Positions 18,017 through 26,516 of a DNA stretch of 64,000 bases are shown in pieces. The stretch comes from Phycisphaerae bacterium (lineage in GTDB: Bacteria; Planctomycetota; Phycisphaerae; Phycisphaerales; SM1A02), in assembly GCA_016795035.1 (NCBI GenBank), contig JAEUIT010000044.1:1-64000 (forward strand). Direction: 5' to 3'. The notes beneath the pieces are model-generated. The model worked only from the letters and a program-made list of their open reading frames with translations. It was not told where the DNA came from and searched no databases. The position numbers and the translations under genes were made by a program. Numbering within the stretch: the stretch's first letter is position 1; the number at the start of each line of letters is the position of its first letter.

Positions 18017-18094
18017 CGCGGCGGTTCAACCGCCGCGTGGGCCGCCGCGGCGGTTCAACCGCCGCCAGGACCGCCGCGGCGGTTCAACCGCCGC
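18017..18094. repeat. three palindromes with exact 29-bp spacing between convergent genes
   Basis: GCGGCGGTTCAACCGCCGC occurs at 18018-18036, 18047-18065 and 18076-18094, with centres at 18027, 18056 and 18085, exactly 29 bases apart. Each is a perfect palindrome around a central C. The intervening ten bases differ (GTGGGCCGCC, CAGGACCGCC). The third copy contains the fumC stop codon and its last glycine codons. The array fills the gap between the ThuA-like gene and convergent fumC, so it may stop transcription from both sides. A single core copy, CGGCGGTTCAACCGCCG, lies at 37661-37677, also just after a gene end. Confidence 0.85.
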
Positions 18095-19589
18095 CCGGAC
18101 CTTTCCCGCCGGGCTTCGTCATCGACGTCGGATCGAGGAGCTTCGCGAGGTGCTTCTCCTCGACGAGCTTGTGGCGCAGCGCGTGCTGACGCACCGTTTC
18201 GCCAGTCTTGAAGGCTTCCTTCGCGAGCTTCGCGGCGTTGTCGTAGCCGATGACCGGCGCGAGCGACGTCACCATCATGAGGCTCTTCTCGACGGTGCCG
18301 GTGGCGATGTCGATGTTGAGCTCGAGGCCGGCGATGCAGCGCGTGAGGAACATCTCGGCCGCGTTCGCGAGGAGCTCGATCGAGTCGAGCAGGCGCTCGG
18401 CGATCATCGGCATCGCCACGTTGAGCTGCAACAGCGAGCCGACGCCGCCGAAGCCACCGAGGGTGATGGCCGCGTCGTTGCCGACGATTTGGCACGCGAC
18501 CATCATCACGCTCTCGCAGATGACCGGATTCACCTTGCCCGGCATGATCGAGCTGCCCGGCTGCGTCGCGGGAATCGTGAGTTCGAAGAGGCCGGTGCGC
18601 GGGCCCGAGCCGAGCCAGCGGATGTCGTTCGCGACCTTCGTGAGCGAGACGGCGATCGTCTTCAGGTGGCCGGACGCTTCGACGACGCAGTCGCGCGTCG
18701 ACTGGGCCTCGAAGTGATTCTTCGCCTCGCGGAAGCGGATGCCCGTCTCCTTCTCGAGCTTGGCGCAGACGAGCTTGCCGAACTTCGGATGCGCGTTGAT
18801 GCCGGTGCCGACCGCGGTGCCGCCGATCGGCATGTTGCCGGCGAGCGCCGCGATCGCGCGACGCGCCCGCTCGACTGATTCGTCGATCGCGGCCGCGAAG
18901 CCGGAGAACTCCTGGCCGACGCGAATCGGCGTCGCGTCCATCAGGTGGGTGCGGCCGATCTTGACATGCTTGTCCCAGGCCTTCGACTTCTTCCAGAGTT
19001 CGGCCGCCAGGCGCTCGAGCGCCGGAATCAGCGAGCGATCGATGCGCACCGCGCCGGCGATCTGCATCGACGACGGGAACGTGTCGTTCGAGGACTGACC
19101 GTAGTTCACGTGGTCGTTCGGGTGCACCGGGTCCTTCGCGCCGATCGGCTTGCCCGCGCGGCGCGCCGCGATGTTCGCGATGACCTCGTTCACGTTCATG
19201 TTGGTCGAGGTGCCCGAGCCCGTCTGGAAGACGTCGATCGGGAAGTGCCGCATGACGTCGTCGCGGCCCGTCTTCGACTCGAAGCGGCCGAGCAGTTCGT
19301 TGCACGCGTCGACGATCGCCTTCGCCTTGTCCTTGCCGATCTCGCCGAGTTCGACGTTCGCCTCGGCGCACGCCTTCTTGAGAAGGATGTGCGCCTCGAT
19401 CTGCGCCGGCGGCACCGGTCGGCCCGACACCGGGAAGTTCAGCACCGCACGCTGCGTGGTCGCGCCGAAGAGCGCGTCCGACGGAACCTCCATCGCGCCC
19501 ATCGAATCGGTCTCGACGCGGGTGATCGAGGCGGAGGCGGACGCCGATGCGGACGGGCGGGACGACTTCTTCGGGGTCTTGGTGGACAT
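18084..19589 (-). CDS. fumC: class II fumarate hydratase
   Basis: Interconverts fumarate and malate in the citric acid cycle, cytosolic. The 501-residue product (usual length about 460-470) carries GSGTSTNMNVNEVIANIA, NYGQSSNDTFPSSM, the GRTHLMDATPIRVGQEF block and the superfamily signature GSSIMPGKVNP with its catalytic Ser. The extra length is a low-complexity N-terminus rich in Lys, Ser and Ala, and a Gly-rich tail encoded within a palindromic repeat. Three in-frame ATGs lie close together at the 5' end; the third was taken, without a decisive ribosome site. Confidence 0.95.
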   Translation of the reverse strand: MSTKTPKKSSRPSASASASASITRVETDSMGAMEVPSDALFGATTQRAVLNFPVSGRPVPPAQIEAHILLKKACAEANVELGEIGKDKAKAIVDACNELLGRFESKTGRDDVMRHFPIDVFQTGSGTSTNMNVNEVIANIAARRAGKPIGAKDPVHPNDHVNYGQSSNDTFPSSMQIAGAVRIDRSLIPALERLAAELWKKSKAWDKHVKIGRTHLMDATPIRVGQEFSGFAAAIDESVERARRAIAALAGNMPIGGTAVGTGINAHPKFGKLVCAKLEKETGIRFREAKNHFEAQSTRDCVVEASGHLKTIAVSLTKVANDIRWLGSGPRTGLFELTIPATQPGSSIMPGKVNPVICESVMMVACQIVGNDAAITLGGFGGVGSLLQLNVAMPMIAERLLDSIELLANAAEMFLTRCIAGLELNIDIATGTVEKSLMMVTSLAPVIGYDNAAKLAKEAFKTGETVRQHALRHKLVEEKHLAKLLDPTSMTKPGGKGPGGG

Positions 19590-19654
19590 GGGATCGCGGG
19601 CCATGGGTGCGGGCAAAACGACGAATCGCCGATCATAACGCTTCGCGCCGCAGC

Positions 19655-21835
19655 CTACGGGGATCGGCCGTCGTCGTCGGACGTGCTCGTGGCCGTCGGC
19701 AATTGCTTACGCAGCCGTTCGAGCAGCGAGCGCTGATCGCCGCTCATGTCCTTGCCGAATCGGAGCGCGATCTCGTCCGCGAGAGGACGCGCCACGAGCG
19801 GACTGCCGACGGTCGCGGCGAGGAGCTCGATCCAGCGCGACGGCTCCGGCGCGATCGTCGCGGCGCCGCGGAAGTCGCCGGAGAGCGCCTTCGCGCGGAA
19901 GAGCGCGTCGATGAGCGGCGCGTCGAGCGGCTCTCCCGCCCTCGGCGCGAGCGCCTCGAGCTGGTCGATCGCGATGTAGCCGCGCCCGTCGGCAACGAGG
20001 AGATCGACCCAGCGCGGAAGACCGTCCTCCAGCGTCTCTCGCGTGGCCCCGCTTCGCGCCGACGCGAGCAGCCGCGCGAGGCCGTCGCGGCGCGTGCGCC
20101 GCTCGATCGCGGAGACTTGCGCGAGCAGGCGATCGGCTGCGGGAAGGTCGCTGACCGGAAGCTCGCGCAGCACCCGCGCGACCGCCGCGTTCCAGTCGAC
20201 GGTCATGTCCGCGGGCGGAACCGCGTTCACGAGCAGTCGGATCGTGTCGAGCGTCTTCGGTTCGTCGGCGATCGCCGCGACCAGGGGCCCGTAGATCGCG
20301 GGATCGTTCGCGCGGTCGAGGATCGCGCGGCGCATGCCGCGGCGGCGAATGCCCTCGGCGGCGCCGCGGCGCACGCTCGCGTCGGGGGCGTCGAGGAGCG
20401 CGAGCACGCGTTGCAGGTCCTCCTCCTCGCCGGCCATCGCGAGGAGCTGCACTGCGGCGCTATTCGGCCGCTTGGCGACGACATCGCGCAGCGGCGGCAA
20501 CACGGAGACCTGCCACTCGGTCGGGAGCTTGCCCGCGTCGGCGAGCGCGATCACGGTCCGCGTTGCAGCCTCGTTGAGCACCGGATCCTTGAGAAGCCCC
20601 ACGAGCGCGGAGAAGGTCCGCGGCTCCGGCGCGCTTGCGAGCACCGAAAGGTACACGGCGGCGACGCTCGCGTCGCGCTCGTTCGGCAACCGCTCCGCGA
20701 GCCGGAGCGCGATGTCGGCAACGCCGAGATCGGCGAGGAGCCGGGCGCCGCGGGCGCGGAGCGCCGGCAAGGGATCGTCGAGCACCACGAGCGCGGCGTC
20801 GCGCGTGCGGTCGTCGGCGCGCTCGCCGTTCCGAAGCATGCGCTCGAGCTGTCCGATCGCGAACGAGCGGACGGCGTCGACCTCGTCGGACAGGAGCTCG
20901 GCACCGCGACTGAGCCGCTCCTCGCGCGTGAGCCGGAGAAAGAGCTGTTCATAGGCGTCGACCAGCCGCGACTCGAGCCGAACGCCGCGTCGCAGCTCTT
21001 CGGCGAGCGCCTGCTCCGCGTCGGCCGCGGCGGCGGCGAGCGCCCGCATCTGCGCCTCGTCGACCTGATCGGCCGCGCCGAGATCCGACCACCACGCGCG
21101 CCACGCGGCGGCGGACGGTTTCGGCGCCTCGCCCGTCGCACGCTCGAGCGCCGCGATCGCGGCGTTCACGAGCTCGCGGTCCTCGCGCCGCTCCTCGTCG
21201 AGGAGCTCGATGAGGCGCCGCACTGCGGCACGCGACCGAATTTCGCCGAGCGCGGCGACCGCACCGCGGCGCCGTTCGAGGTCCATCGTGGGATCGAGCG
21301 CCGCCGCGGCGATGCGCTCGCTGGCGTCGGGTGTCGCACGGGCGAGCACCCGCGTCGCGACGGCGCGCGCGGGGGCCGGCTTCGGTCCGCCCGCGGCAAT
21401 CGCGACTTCGACAATCGCCCGTGTCAGCTCCTCGCCGAGCGGACGCGTCCGCCTACGCTTGATCGCGTACTCCTCGCGACCGATCGCTCCGTCGAATCCG
21501 CCGTCCACGCGCGGCGGCGACACGGGACCGAAGGTCTTGTCGAGCGCGTCGAGCGCCGCATCGCGCTGCGGTCCGCCCGATCGAATGGCCCGCTCGAGCG
21601 CACGGTCGGCCTCCCCGTTCTCGGCAAGCGCCAATCGCTCCGCCGCGCCGCGTCGGATCAGGTCCGGCATCAGCGGATCGACGAGCACGGTCTCGAGGAA
21701 AGCGACATCCTCGGTCGCGGGTCCGCTCCCCTGCTGCTTCACTCCCCGCGTGCCGATGAAGGATGACGCGAACGCCGGCGGCTCGCCGACGCCGAGGAGA
21801 ACGAGAAGCGGAATGAGCGGACAGGCGTGTCGCAT
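19655..21835 (-). CDS. exported HEAT-repeat-like protein
   Basis: A 726-residue protein starting with a short signal peptide (LIPLLVLLGVGEPPAFA). The rest is almost wholly alpha-helical with about 30-35 residue units of HEAT/armadillo type, for example RRRGAVAALGEIRSRAAVRRL, DPLPALRARGARLLADLGVAD and DASVRRGAAEGIRRRGMRRA. Such solenoids usually mediate protein contacts in the periplasm of planctomycetes; no catalytic motif is seen. The ATG at 21835 was chosen because upstream residues are not signal-like and AAGGTC lies just upstream. It is divergent from the TPR gene and followed by fumC about 65 bases downstream. Confidence 0.75.
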   Translation of the reverse strand: MRHACPLIPLLVLLGVGEPPAFASSFIGTRGVKQQGSGPATEDVAFLETVLVDPLMPDLIRRGAAERLALAENGEADRALERAIRSGGPQRDAALDALDKTFGPVSPPRVDGGFDGAIGREEYAIKRRRTRPLGEELTRAIVEVAIAAGGPKPAPARAVATRVLARATPDASERIAAAALDPTMDLERRRGAVAALGEIRSRAAVRRLIELLDEERREDRELVNAAIAALERATGEAPKPSAAAWRAWWSDLGAADQVDEAQMRALAAAAADAEQALAEELRRGVRLESRLVDAYEQLFLRLTREERLSRGAELLSDEVDAVRSFAIGQLERMLRNGERADDRTRDAALVVLDDPLPALRARGARLLADLGVADIALRLAERLPNERDASVAAVYLSVLASAPEPRTFSALVGLLKDPVLNEAATRTVIALADAGKLPTEWQVSVLPPLRDVVAKRPNSAAVQLLAMAGEEEDLQRVLALLDAPDASVRRGAAEGIRRRGMRRAILDRANDPAIYGPLVAAIADEPKTLDTIRLLVNAVPPADMTVDWNAAVARVLRELPVSDLPAADRLLAQVSAIERRTRRDGLARLLASARSGATRETLEDGLPRWVDLLVADGRGYIAIDQLEALAPRAGEPLDAPLIDALFRAKALSGDFRGAATIAPEPSRWIELLAATVGSPLVARPLADEIALRFGKDMSGDQRSLLERLRKQLPTATSTSDDDGRSP

Positions 21836-21982
21836 CAGACCGAGGACCTTGAGACGAGCCGAGAACGATGCACGAACGGGACGAGAACTGACGGCGTAAC
21901 GACAACGGCCCGCGCCGTACCGGAATGCGAAATGTACTCTTGACGTGCGAGCCCCTTCGCCCGTCATCGAGATGAGGACCGA

Positions 21983-23467
21983 TTGAGCGACGAGTTCGAC
22001 GCCAACCTTCCGCCCGACGACGAGTCGCCCTCGGACGACGCGAGCTTTGGCGCCGATCCGTCGGGCTTCGACGGTTCGACGAATGAGCGCGCGGCCGAGC
22101 GCCACGCGGAGTTGGCGGCGGAGCACTTCCGTCGCGGCCGCATGGCGGACGCCGAAGCGGAGTTGCGCCGCGCGCTCGCGAACAACCCGTCGCGGGGCGA
22201 TTGGCACTTCAATCTCGGCCTCATGCTCGACGCCTCCGGGCGATTCGACGAGGCGCTTCGCTCCTTCCGCGAGGCGACGCTTCGCCTGCCGCGGCGCATC
22301 GAGGTGCGGTTGGCCGAAGCGACGACGCTCGGGCGTCTTGGCCGCTACGGCGACGCCCTCGCCACGCTCGAGGCCGCGTGCGTGCTCGATCCCTCGAGCG
22401 ACCTCGCATGGGCGAAGCGCATCGAGGCGCTCGCGGAGCTCGGACGCTTCGACGACGCCGAGACGATCTACTACATCGCCCAGGAGCGCCTCGAGTCAAT
22501 GCCGATCTCGCTCGTCTCGATGGGCGACGTGCAGCTCTCCCGCGGTGCCCATGAGCGTGCGGCCTGGTGTTACCGCGAGGCGCTGGCCGCCGAGCCGCAG
22601 TTGCCGAAGGTTCGGGCCCGCTTGGGCCGCGCCTTGGCCGCCGGCGGCAACGCGGAGCCGGCGGTGCGGCTCTTCATCGAGGAGCTGCGTTCCAATCCCG
22701 GCGACATCGAGACCCTGATCGAGTGCGGCGACTGCCTCGCGACGCTCCACCGTCCGACCGACGCGATGGAGAAGTACCGCCGCGCCGCCGAATTGGCGCC
22801 GGCGCTCGCGCTCCCGCGCGTGCGCCTCGGGCTACTCCTCGGCGCGTTCGGCCGACACGAGCAGGCTCGCGCCGAGCTCGAGACCGCGTACGGCCTCGAC
22901 CCCGACGTCGGCCTGTGCCGGACCTCGCTTGCGGCGACGGCGCTGACCGTGGCCCTCACGCCCGCCGAACGCGCGAACGCCATCGTGCTCGCGCGACGGC
23001 TGCTCGCCGAGGACATCGAGCGCCGCCGCGACTTCTCGAGCGAGGCGGCAGCGGCGGAGTTCCTGCGTCTCGCCGACGTCCTCATTCGCGAAGAGCTGCC
23101 GGGCTTGGCGTGCGACGTCCTCGCCCGCGTGTCGGCGGAACGCCCCTACGACGCGGCGATCCTCCGCAAGCGCATGGTCGCGGCGTTCGCCGGCGGGCGC
23201 GGTCGCACCGCCCGTGGCCTCGCGCGGCGCCTGATGCGGGTCGATCCCTCCGCAGGCCCTGCGGTCGCGCACAACCTCGTCCTCGACGCGCTCGAGCGCG
23301 GGCGGCCGATGCTCGCCTTGAGCCGGTTGCGGAGTTCGATCGAGCGCTATCCGCAGGATCCGGGACTGCGGTCGCTGCGCGTGACGTCGTTGGTGTCCGC
23401 CGCGATCGCGGCGCTCCGTCGCGGCCGCGACCGACTCTTCGGCCGCGCGAAGCGCCCGCACGGCTGA
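21983..23467 (+). CDS. TPR-repeat protein
   Basis: The 494-residue product has an acidic N-terminus (residues 1-35) and then a row of tetratricopeptide units, with typical lines such as HFRRGRMADAEAELRRAL, WHFNLGLMLDASGRFDEALR and DAMEKYRRAAELAPALALPR. No signal peptide. The start is TTG: GATGAGG lies 6 bases upstream, and the only nearby ATG is closed within four codons. TPR solenoids act as scaffolds; no partner can be named. It is convergent with rpsR, and the terminator between them serves rpsR best. Confidence 0.78.
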   Translation: MSDEFDANLPPDDESPSDDASFGADPSGFDGSTNERAAERHAELAAEHFRRGRMADAEAELRRALANNPSRGDWHFNLGLMLDASGRFDEALRSFREATLRLPRRIEVRLAEATTLGRLGRYGDALATLEAACVLDPSSDLAWAKRIEALAELGRFDDAETIYYIAQERLESMPISLVSMGDVQLSRGAHERAAWCYREALAAEPQLPKVRARLGRALAAGGNAEPAVRLFIEELRSNPGDIETLIECGDCLATLHRPTDAMEKYRRAAELAPALALPRVRLGLLLGAFGRHEQARAELETAYGLDPDVGLCRTSLAATALTVALTPAERANAIVLARRLLAEDIERRRDFSSEAAAAEFLRLADVLIREELPGLACDVLARVSAERPYDAAILRKRMVAAFAGGRGRTARGLARRLMRVDPSAGPAVAHNLVLDALERGRPMLALSRLRSSIERYPQDPGLRSLRVTSLVSAAIAALRRGRDRLFGRAKRPHG

Positions 23468-23491
23468 TCGACGCGATGGGCCACAACGAAA

Positions 23492-23516
23492 AAGCCCCGC
23501 GACGTGCGCGGGGCTT
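23492..23516 (-). terminator. rho-independent terminator of rpsR
   Basis: AAGCCCCGCG, a five-base loop and CGCGGGGCTT form a ten-pair stem. On the minus strand the hairpin is followed by TTTTCG, so it best ends leftward rpsR, about 40 bases after its stop. It may also help stop the rightward TPR gene. Confidence 0.85.
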
Positions 23517-23554
23517 CGGGTGTTCGTCCGTGGGCCGTTGCGGCCGGATGCGAC

Positions 23555-23785
23555 TTACATGGTCGCGCTGGTGTACGGAAGGAGCGCCATGAAGCGGGCT
23601 CGCTTGATCGCCTGCGCGAGGCTCTTCTGATCGCGCGCCGAAAGCTGGAGGCGCTTGCGCGAGTAGATCTTGCCGTTCGGCGTCATCATGCGGCGAAGGT
23701 CGTCGACGGCCTTGTAGTCGACGTATTCCTTGCCGTCGGTGCCGGTCTTCAGTTCGATGGTCGGAGTGGTCTGAAACTGTGTCAT
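23555..23785 (-). CDS. rpsR: 30S ribosomal protein bS18
   Basis: Small-subunit protein that binds bS6 on the 16S rRNA platform. The 76-residue product has the bS18 core: YKAVDDLRRMMTPNGKIYSR, then RDQKSLAQAIKRARFMALLP. Genes rpsF, ssb and rplI, the usual partners, are not adjacent: the gene stands alone with its own terminator. An eight-pair GC hairpin (23836-23855) lies about 50 bases upstream of the start in the leader, a possible place for control, though this is inference. Confidence 0.95.
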   Translation of the reverse strand: MTQFQTTPTIELKTGTDGKEYVDYKAVDDLRRMMTPNGKIYSRKRLQLSARDQKSLAQAIKRARFMALLPYTSATM

Positions 23786-24216
23786 GCGTGCTTCAAGCGT
23801 GTCGTGAGGTCTTGGATGGTCGCCGTCGACCGTTGCCGCCGCAGCGTTGCGGCGGGCTGGGCAACGTGGGGAACCACGCAAGCGCGCGGTGCCCGGCGAT
23901 GCCGATTCGGGCCAGCAGGCGATCAGCCCGAGCACGGTGCCCGGGCGACGAAGCGGCAAAGAGTACCAGACTTGCGCCGTGAACAAAGAGGCAACGGCGC
24001 ACTTCCGCCTGCCGATCGCGATTCCCGTGCTATCTTCAAAGAGCAGCCGCCCCTGCGCTGCGAGGCTATCGGTCGTCGCGCATGCGAGAGGAGATCCAGA
24101 CTGCTGCGGGAGAGAGCCGCGAGGTGGCACGGCGTCACGATCGGCCGCAATCATCGCTCCGCGACATCAGGCGGTGCGTCATCGTGAGTCGGGGCGAGAG
24201 CGTCCCGTCCCCTTTG
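23786..24216. other. intergenic region between divergent rpsR and the next gene
   Basis: No convincing gene in these 430 bases. It holds the rpsR leader hairpin CCGCCGCA-GCGT-TGCGGCGG (23836-23855). Both flanking genes must draw their promoters from here, but I could not identify clear -35/-10 elements. Confidence 0.5.
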
Positions 24217-24921
24217 ATGGCATCTTTTGAGCGCGACGGTGTGGCCTTGGTCGAGTGCCGAAGCCTCTCTGCGGCGTTTGCGGCGCTGCTTGAGGCTCGA
24301 TCCCCCGCGCGGCCCGGCGAACGTTGGGGGCTCGCGACCGGCGAAGGACGCGTGGACCTGCCCCAAGACGCGCCCTCGGTGGCCGTTCTGATTCTCTCGC
24401 GCGACCGATGGAACCGGCTCGACCGATTCCTCGACGCCATCGAACGCCACGTGCCCGGAACGCCTGTCTGGGTCGGGGCCGAATCGCTTCTCATCGAAGT
24501 CCGCGGACAAGGTGCGGCATCGCCGCCGGTCCCGTCGCCAGGTGTGTCGGGCGGTCCAGGAGGCGCACCAGTTCTCGGACACCAGCAGGCCTCGGGCCTC
24601 CTGGCCCAGGCGCGACCCCTGCGCATGCCTCCGCCGGCGCTTCGACTGACGCCGCCCGACGAGCCGCGAAGTGCCGAGTCACCGGCCCCTCGCGACGTGG
24701 TCCCCGCGCCCGAATCGCAAACGCCAGAACCGAACGTAGATCCGTCTCGTAGCCCTCCGCCTGCGCGCGAGCCCGAGCCGCGCCGCGGATCGGAGGCGGC
24801 GGTGACGAAAGACGAGATCGAAATGCTGCTTCGGCTCTTCGACGACATGCACGACGGCCCCGGCGACGGCGGCCGCACCGACCTACCGGATCGGCCTCGA
24901 CCGAACGGCGGTGACGCGTGA
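24217..24921 (+). CDS. hypothetical protein, proline-rich, coupled to a diguanylate cyclase
   Basis: A protein of about 234 residues that I do not recognise. An N-terminal half with hydrophobic strands (SVAVLILSRDRWNRL, VWVGAESLLIEV) resembles a small alpha/beta fold. A long Pro/Ala-rich, probably disordered region follows, and the C-terminus ends with KDEIEMLLRLFDDM. The start is uncertain: ATG 24217 is used, GTG 24184 and ATG 24082 are also open. Its stop overlaps the GTG of the GGDEF gene by 4 bases, so the two are translated together and may act together. Confidence 0.6.
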   Translation: MASFERDGVALVECRSLSAAFAALLEARSPARPGERWGLATGEGRVDLPQDAPSVAVLILSRDRWNRLDRFLDAIERHVPGTPVWVGAESLLIEVRGQGAASPPVPSPGVSGGPGGAPVLGHQQASGLLAQARPLRMPPPALRLTPPDEPRSAESPAPRDVVPAPESQTPEPNVDPSRSPPPAREPEPRRGSEAAVTKDEIEMLLRLFDDMHDGPGDGGRTDLPDRPRPNGGDA

Positions 24922-26516
24922 ACCCGATGAGCCAGATCCCTCCGGTGCAGCCCCCGCAAGGCCGCCGCCGCCGCACGATCGTCGTGCGAAATGGCCCTGG
25001 GGTCGCGGACGTCGCGCAGTCGCTGCGCCGGCTGTCCGAGGTCTCGGGGTCGAGCGTCGCCGAAGTCGACGACGTGTACGACGCCCTTGCCGCCATCTAC
25101 GACCGGCGCGTTGACGAGCAGGTGACGCTCGCCCTTCCGGTCCACAGCCTCGATGACGCCGCAGCCGATGTGGCGGACAGCGCCCGACGCCTCGATCCCG
25201 GGCTTCGCATCGTCCTCCTCGCACCGCGCGGATTCGCGTCGGCCGACCTGCACGGCCTCGACGAAGTGGTGTTTCTACCCGCCTCGATGCAGGACCTTGC
25301 GGCGGCGTTTGGCCCGCATCCCTTCGAGCCACCGGCAGAATCGGCCGAAGTAAGGGGTGAGGTCGCCGCGCCACCCCGCGACGAGCCTCGCTCCGACATG
25401 CGCTCGCCCCAGTCATCTCGCACCGGTAACGTCGACGCCGCCCGCGCGGCGGCCGAGGCGTCGACCGCGCGGCGCGAGCCCGACATGGTGGAACTCGTGA
25501 TCGACGACGCGTTGCAGGCCTTCGCCGCGCGACGCTCGCAGACGACGGTCGAGTCGTCGAGCGCGCGGCCCGCCGACGCGCCCGCGCCGACGGGTTCGAT
25601 CGACGCTCGCTTCGACGCCAACGACACGATCGGCGACATCGACCTCACGGACGCCGTCGTCGACGGCGGCGATCGCTTCGTCACGCTCGCCGCCGAACTG
25701 GTGCGCCGCGAGCTCGGCGCGGCAGACGTGCGCATCGTGACGAGCTGCAACGACGAGTCGACGGGCGCGATCGGCCGCGACGACGCGGTCGTGCCGATCC
25801 GTCATCGCAGGGAGACGCTCGGCCATCTCGTTTCGCGCGACGCCTCGGCCGACGCGCTCGCGCCGTGGGCGGATTGGCTCGGCCACTGGCTGCGCCTCGA
25901 GCGCACGCACGCGGAGCTCCGCATCCTCGCGTGGACCGACGAGCTGACGGGCGCCGGCAATCGCCGCGCGTTCGAGCGCGTGCTCGAAGAGACGATCACC
26001 ACCGCGCGGCCGGAGCGCCGGCCGGTGTCGCTGATGTACTTCGACATCGACAACTTCAAGAGCTACAACGATCGCTTCGGCCACGAAGCCGGCGACGAGG
26101 TGCTGCGCGAGACCGTGGAATTGCTCCGCTCGGTGATTCGCCGCGGCGACCACGTCTTCCGCATCGGCGGCGACGAGTTCGTCGTGATCTTCGCCGACAG
26201 CCGCGGCGCCCGCACGGGACAGACCGCGCGGCCCGGCACGCCGGGCGGCGGCTCGTCGTCGGGCGCGATGGAGTCGGTCGAGACGATCGCGCAGCGCTTC
26301 CGCGAATGCGTGAGCACGATGCGATTCCCGCAGCTCGGCCTCGACGCGCCGGGCACCGTGAGCATCTCCGCGGGCGTTGCCACCTTCCCGTGGGACGGTC
26401 ACGACATGCGCAGCCTCTTGGCGCACGCCGACCAGCTCGCACTCCAGAGTAAGCGCAGCGGCAAGAACACGATCACGTTCGGCCCGGGCGCGAAGGACCA
26501 CTGCTGCGACGCGTGA
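24918..26516 (+). CDS. GGDEF-domain diguanylate cyclase
   Basis: A 532-residue protein whose C-terminal third is a GGDEF domain making cyclic di-GMP from two GTP. The active-site GGDEF is intact (about residue 416), preceded by RRGD five residues earlier, a match to the RxxD inhibitory site for product feedback. DELTGAGNRRAFERVL and YFDIDNFKSYNDRFGHEAGDE are the other typical blocks. The N-terminal 330 residues have no recognised sensor domain: a receiver-like alpha/beta stretch (about 18-135) and a GAF-like stretch (about 240-320) are possible. No transmembrane segment. GTG start. Both neighbours overlap it by 4 bases. Confidence 0.88.
   Translation: MNPMSQIPPVQPPQGRRRRTIVVRNGPGVADVAQSLRRLSEVSGSSVAEVDDVYDALAAIYDRRVDEQVTLALPVHSLDDAAADVADSARRLDPGLRIVLLAPRGFASADLHGLDEVVFLPASMQDLAAAFGPHPFEPPAESAEVRGEVAAPPRDEPRSDMRSPQSSRTGNVDAARAAAEASTARREPDMVELVIDDALQAFAARRSQTTVESSSARPADAPAPTGSIDARFDANDTIGDIDLTDAVVDGGDRFVTLAAELVRRELGAADVRIVTSCNDESTGAIGRDDAVVPIRHRRETLGHLVSRDASADALAPWADWLGHWLRLERTHAELRILAWTDELTGAGNRRAFERVLEETITTARPERRPVSLMYFDIDNFKSYNDRFGHEAGDEVLRETVELLRSVIRRGDHVFRIGGDEFVVIFADSRGARTGQTARPGTPGGGSSSGAMESVETIAQRFRECVSTMRFPQLGLDAPGTVSISAGVATFPWDGHDMRSLLAHADQLALQSKRSGKNTITFGPGAKDHCCDA

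Noticed and set aside
18017..18094. Regular 29-bp repeat spacing resembling a CRISPR array
   Set aside because: Only three units, the 'spacers' are ten bases and GC-rich, each unit is a complete palindrome, and one overlaps a coding end. No cas gene in the window.
23555..24154. Extended 199-codon form of rpsR
   Set aside because: The upstream 123 codons show no similarity to bS18, which is about 75 residues; the internal ATG gives a normal protein.
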